64,000 nt of DNA from Inconstantimicrobium porci (lineage in GTDB: Bacteria; Bacillota; Clostridia; Clostridiales; Clostridiaceae), in NCBI RefSeq assembly GCF_009696465.1, contig NZ_VULX01000003.1, positions 124,001 to 188,000 on the forward strand, in the 5' to 3' direction. Positions 62,761 to 64,000 of this stretch are shown one piece after another. The position numbers and the translations under genes are program-made. Under the pieces are notes generated by a model. That model did not search any database and was not told where the DNA came from. It saw only the letters and a program-made list of their open reading frames with translations. The number at the start of each line of letters is the position of its first letter. Position 1 is the stretch's first letter.

Positions 62761-63213
62761 TTATTTTTTATTATCAAAAACTATAAATTTGTTTATAAGA
62801 AAACCAAGTATCCCAGTTATGGCGCTTGATGTTAAGTTACAAATATTTGCCCAGGCAGTGCTACTTAATGAAAATATATTTATAAGGGTTAGTTTGGATA
62901 CTACTACTGCATCAATAAGTGACAATAGTCCTACTACTGAGATGTACTGTAGATAAGATGTTTTGCTATAGGACTTAGATTTAAAAGTTATTCTTTTATT
63001 TAAATGAAATCCAACAGTAGAATAAATTGAAAAAGATATAAGTTTAAAAATAAAGTTTACATTTCCTGCATTTTTTCCGGAGACATACCACAAGAAGTTC
63101 ATAATTATAATATCAATTACGAATGTAGAACCACCTATAAGACAGTAACTTATAAATTGAAACAGAAACTTAAATTTTGTGAGCTTTATAGAGTTTATTG
63201 ATTTTATAGCCAT
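62761..63213 (-). CDS. GtrA-like membrane protein
   Basis: A 150-residue protein with four membrane helices. FLFQFISYCLIGGSTFVIDI and SFSIYSTVGFHLNKRITFKS are the GtrA family core (FRFLLVGxxxTxxD and FxxNRxWTF patterns). The end GFLINKFIVFDNKK repeats the motif. GtrA-family proteins are thought to flip or present polyprenol-linked sugars for cell-surface glycan decoration. The ATG at 63213 is preferred; the ATG at 63222 abuts the ribosome site AAAGGGA. Confidence 0.85.
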   Translation of the reverse strand: MAIKSINSIKLTKFKFLFQFISYCLIGGSTFVIDIIIMNFLWYVSGKNAGNVNFIFKLISFSIYSTVGFHLNKRITFKSKSYSKTSYLQYISVVGLLSLIDAVVVSKLTLINIFSLSSTAWANICNLTSSAITGILGFLINKFIVFDNKK

Positions 63214-63400
63214 AAATATCATCCCTTTTGCTATAAATATAAAATTTCTTTATAATAATAAGTATAACTTATTATTTTTTATATATGTAGAAATAAATTG
63301 TTAATCATCATTTAATTATATTTATAATGAATTTATATTAGGCTATAATAATAAATATTATAGGTATAAAAAATAAAATAGAACAAGAGGTAAAAAAATA

Positions 63401-64000
63401 TTGAAAACATTTGAAAATTTAGGTGTAAGTTCAGAATTAATTAAAGCAATTAATTTAAAAGGAGTAACTGAGCCCACTGATATACAGATAAAAGCTATAC
63501 CGGAAATAAGAAGCGGTTCAAATGTTTTAGCACAGTCTGAAACGGGAACAGGAAAAACTTTAGCATATGTACTTCCGATTATAGAAATGATAAATGAAGA
63601 TAAGAGAGAAAATCAGTGCATTATTTTATCACCAACACATGAACTTGTTGTACAGATTAATACAACAATAAGAGAGCTGTGTGCTGATTCAGATAAGAAA
63701 GTTAAGACAACAGCACTTATAGGCAGTGCGAATATTAAGAGACAGATGGAAAAGTTAAAGGAAAAACCTCAGATCTTAGTGGGATCACCAGGAAGAATCC
63801 TAGAACTTATGCAGAAGGGTAAAATAACTGCTAATACTATTAATACTGTTATTTTTGATGAAGGTGATGTATTATTAAACAAGAATAACATAGATATTGT
63901 TGAGAAGATAATAAAATCTGCAAGAAACATTAAGCAGTTTACATTATTCTCAGCAACAGTTAATGATGAGACAAAAAAGCTATATAAAAAAATAGCTGGC
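63401..64000 (+). CDS. DEAD-box RNA helicase-like protein, C-terminal part outside the window
   Basis: About 200 residues of the first RecA-like domain are visible. Q-motif region FENLGVSSELIKAI with TEPTDIQIKAI; motif I AQSETGTGKT; motif Ia SPTHELVVQI; motif Ib GSPGRILELM; motif II DEGD in VIFDEGDVLL; motif III SAT. It unwinds short RNA duplexes, for ribosome assembly or RNA decay. Motif II reads DEGD rather than DEAD, and Ia has PTHELV instead of PTRELA, so it is a divergent branch. The start is TTG at 63401 after GAGGT. The reading frame runs off the window. Confidence 0.88.
   Translation, partial: MKTFENLGVSSELIKAINLKGVTEPTDIQIKAIPEIRSGSNVLAQSETGTGKTLAYVLPIIEMINEDKRENQCIILSPTHELVVQINTTIRELCADSDKKVKTTALIGSANIKRQMEKLKEKPQILVGSPGRILELMQKGKITANTINTVIFDEGDVLLNKNNIDIVEKIIKSARNIKQFTLFSATVNDETKKLYKKIAG

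Noticed and set aside
1-64000. CRISPR arrays, rRNA operons, tRNA genes, prophage or integrase-attachment sites, antiphage islands
   Set aside because: No regularly spaced repeats, rRNA-like or cloverleaf sequences, integrases or phage structural genes were recognised; apart from the IS remnant the gene content is chromosomal.

Overview
The window is about 70 percent A+T with a compact, sporulation-competent Firmicute gene set. It has strong AGGAGG-type ribosome binding sites, frequent TTG/GTG starts, T-box and cobalamin riboswitch leaders, a CtsR box, DUF1836, DUF4250 and DUF1232 proteins, a non-discriminating AspRS and a pyrophosphate-type phosphofructokinase. This points to Clostridium sensu stricto (cluster I); the species cannot be fixed from the sequence alone. 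It looks like ordinary chromosome. There is one decayed insertion sequence, and no rRNA, tRNA, CRISPR array or prophage was seen.

Layout. 1-7.3 kb: a truncated VanW-type envelope protein, an unknown helical protein, a ZIP metal transporter, a CtpE-like P-type ATPase and a Uup/YfmR-like ABC-F protein. 7.3-13.7 kb: the most interesting block, a cobalamin-riboswitch operon. It encodes a complete ECF transporter (EcfT, fused EcfA-EcfA', S component), an LPXTG-anchored protein that combines a DUF4430 domain with an alpha/alpha-barrel-like region (the two parts of animal intrinsic factor/transcobalamin, in reverse order), and a second membrane-tethered DUF4430 protein. 13.7-26.8 kb: UvsE, an AbgT transporter, YbaK, two chemoreceptors, an AspRS behind a T-box leader with two complete antiterminator/terminator modules, DUF1836, TtcA-like and YjiH proteins, and several small proteins. 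27-35 kb: polysaccharide deacetylase, a SpaA-like protein without a signal peptide, dUTPase, a second ABC-F protein and a MacAB-like export operon.

35-49 kb: a DUF4397 protein divergent from a class V aminotransferase, PPi-type phosphofructokinase, MntP with a potassium-channel-like protein, a Zur-like regulator convergent with a ZnuBC pair carrying a perfect palindrome in its promoter, PepF, rhomboid protease, a DUF1232 protein and RNase HI. 49-52 kb: two tandem HTH-TPR regulators. 51.8-52.85 kb: an IS1182-type remnant abutting an AraC regulator with a GH39-like C-terminal part. 55-64 kb: ClpB behind a CtsR box, class II fructose-bisphosphate aldolase, an ECF S component, an HD protein, a cysteine desulfurase-ThiI pair for tRNA thiolation, a GtrA-like protein and the start of a DEAD-box-like helicase.

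Working together: metal homeostasis recurs (ZupT, P-type ATPase, MntP, Zur/ZnuBC), as do vitamin/cofactor uptake (corrinoid ECF, AbgT, a second ECF S component) and tRNA quality or modification (YbaK, TtcA-like, NifS/ThiI, T-box-regulated AspRS). Several intergenic gaps hold long imperfect inverted repeats, some nested in terminator-like hairpins. All functional statements come from reading motifs and context; no database search was run.
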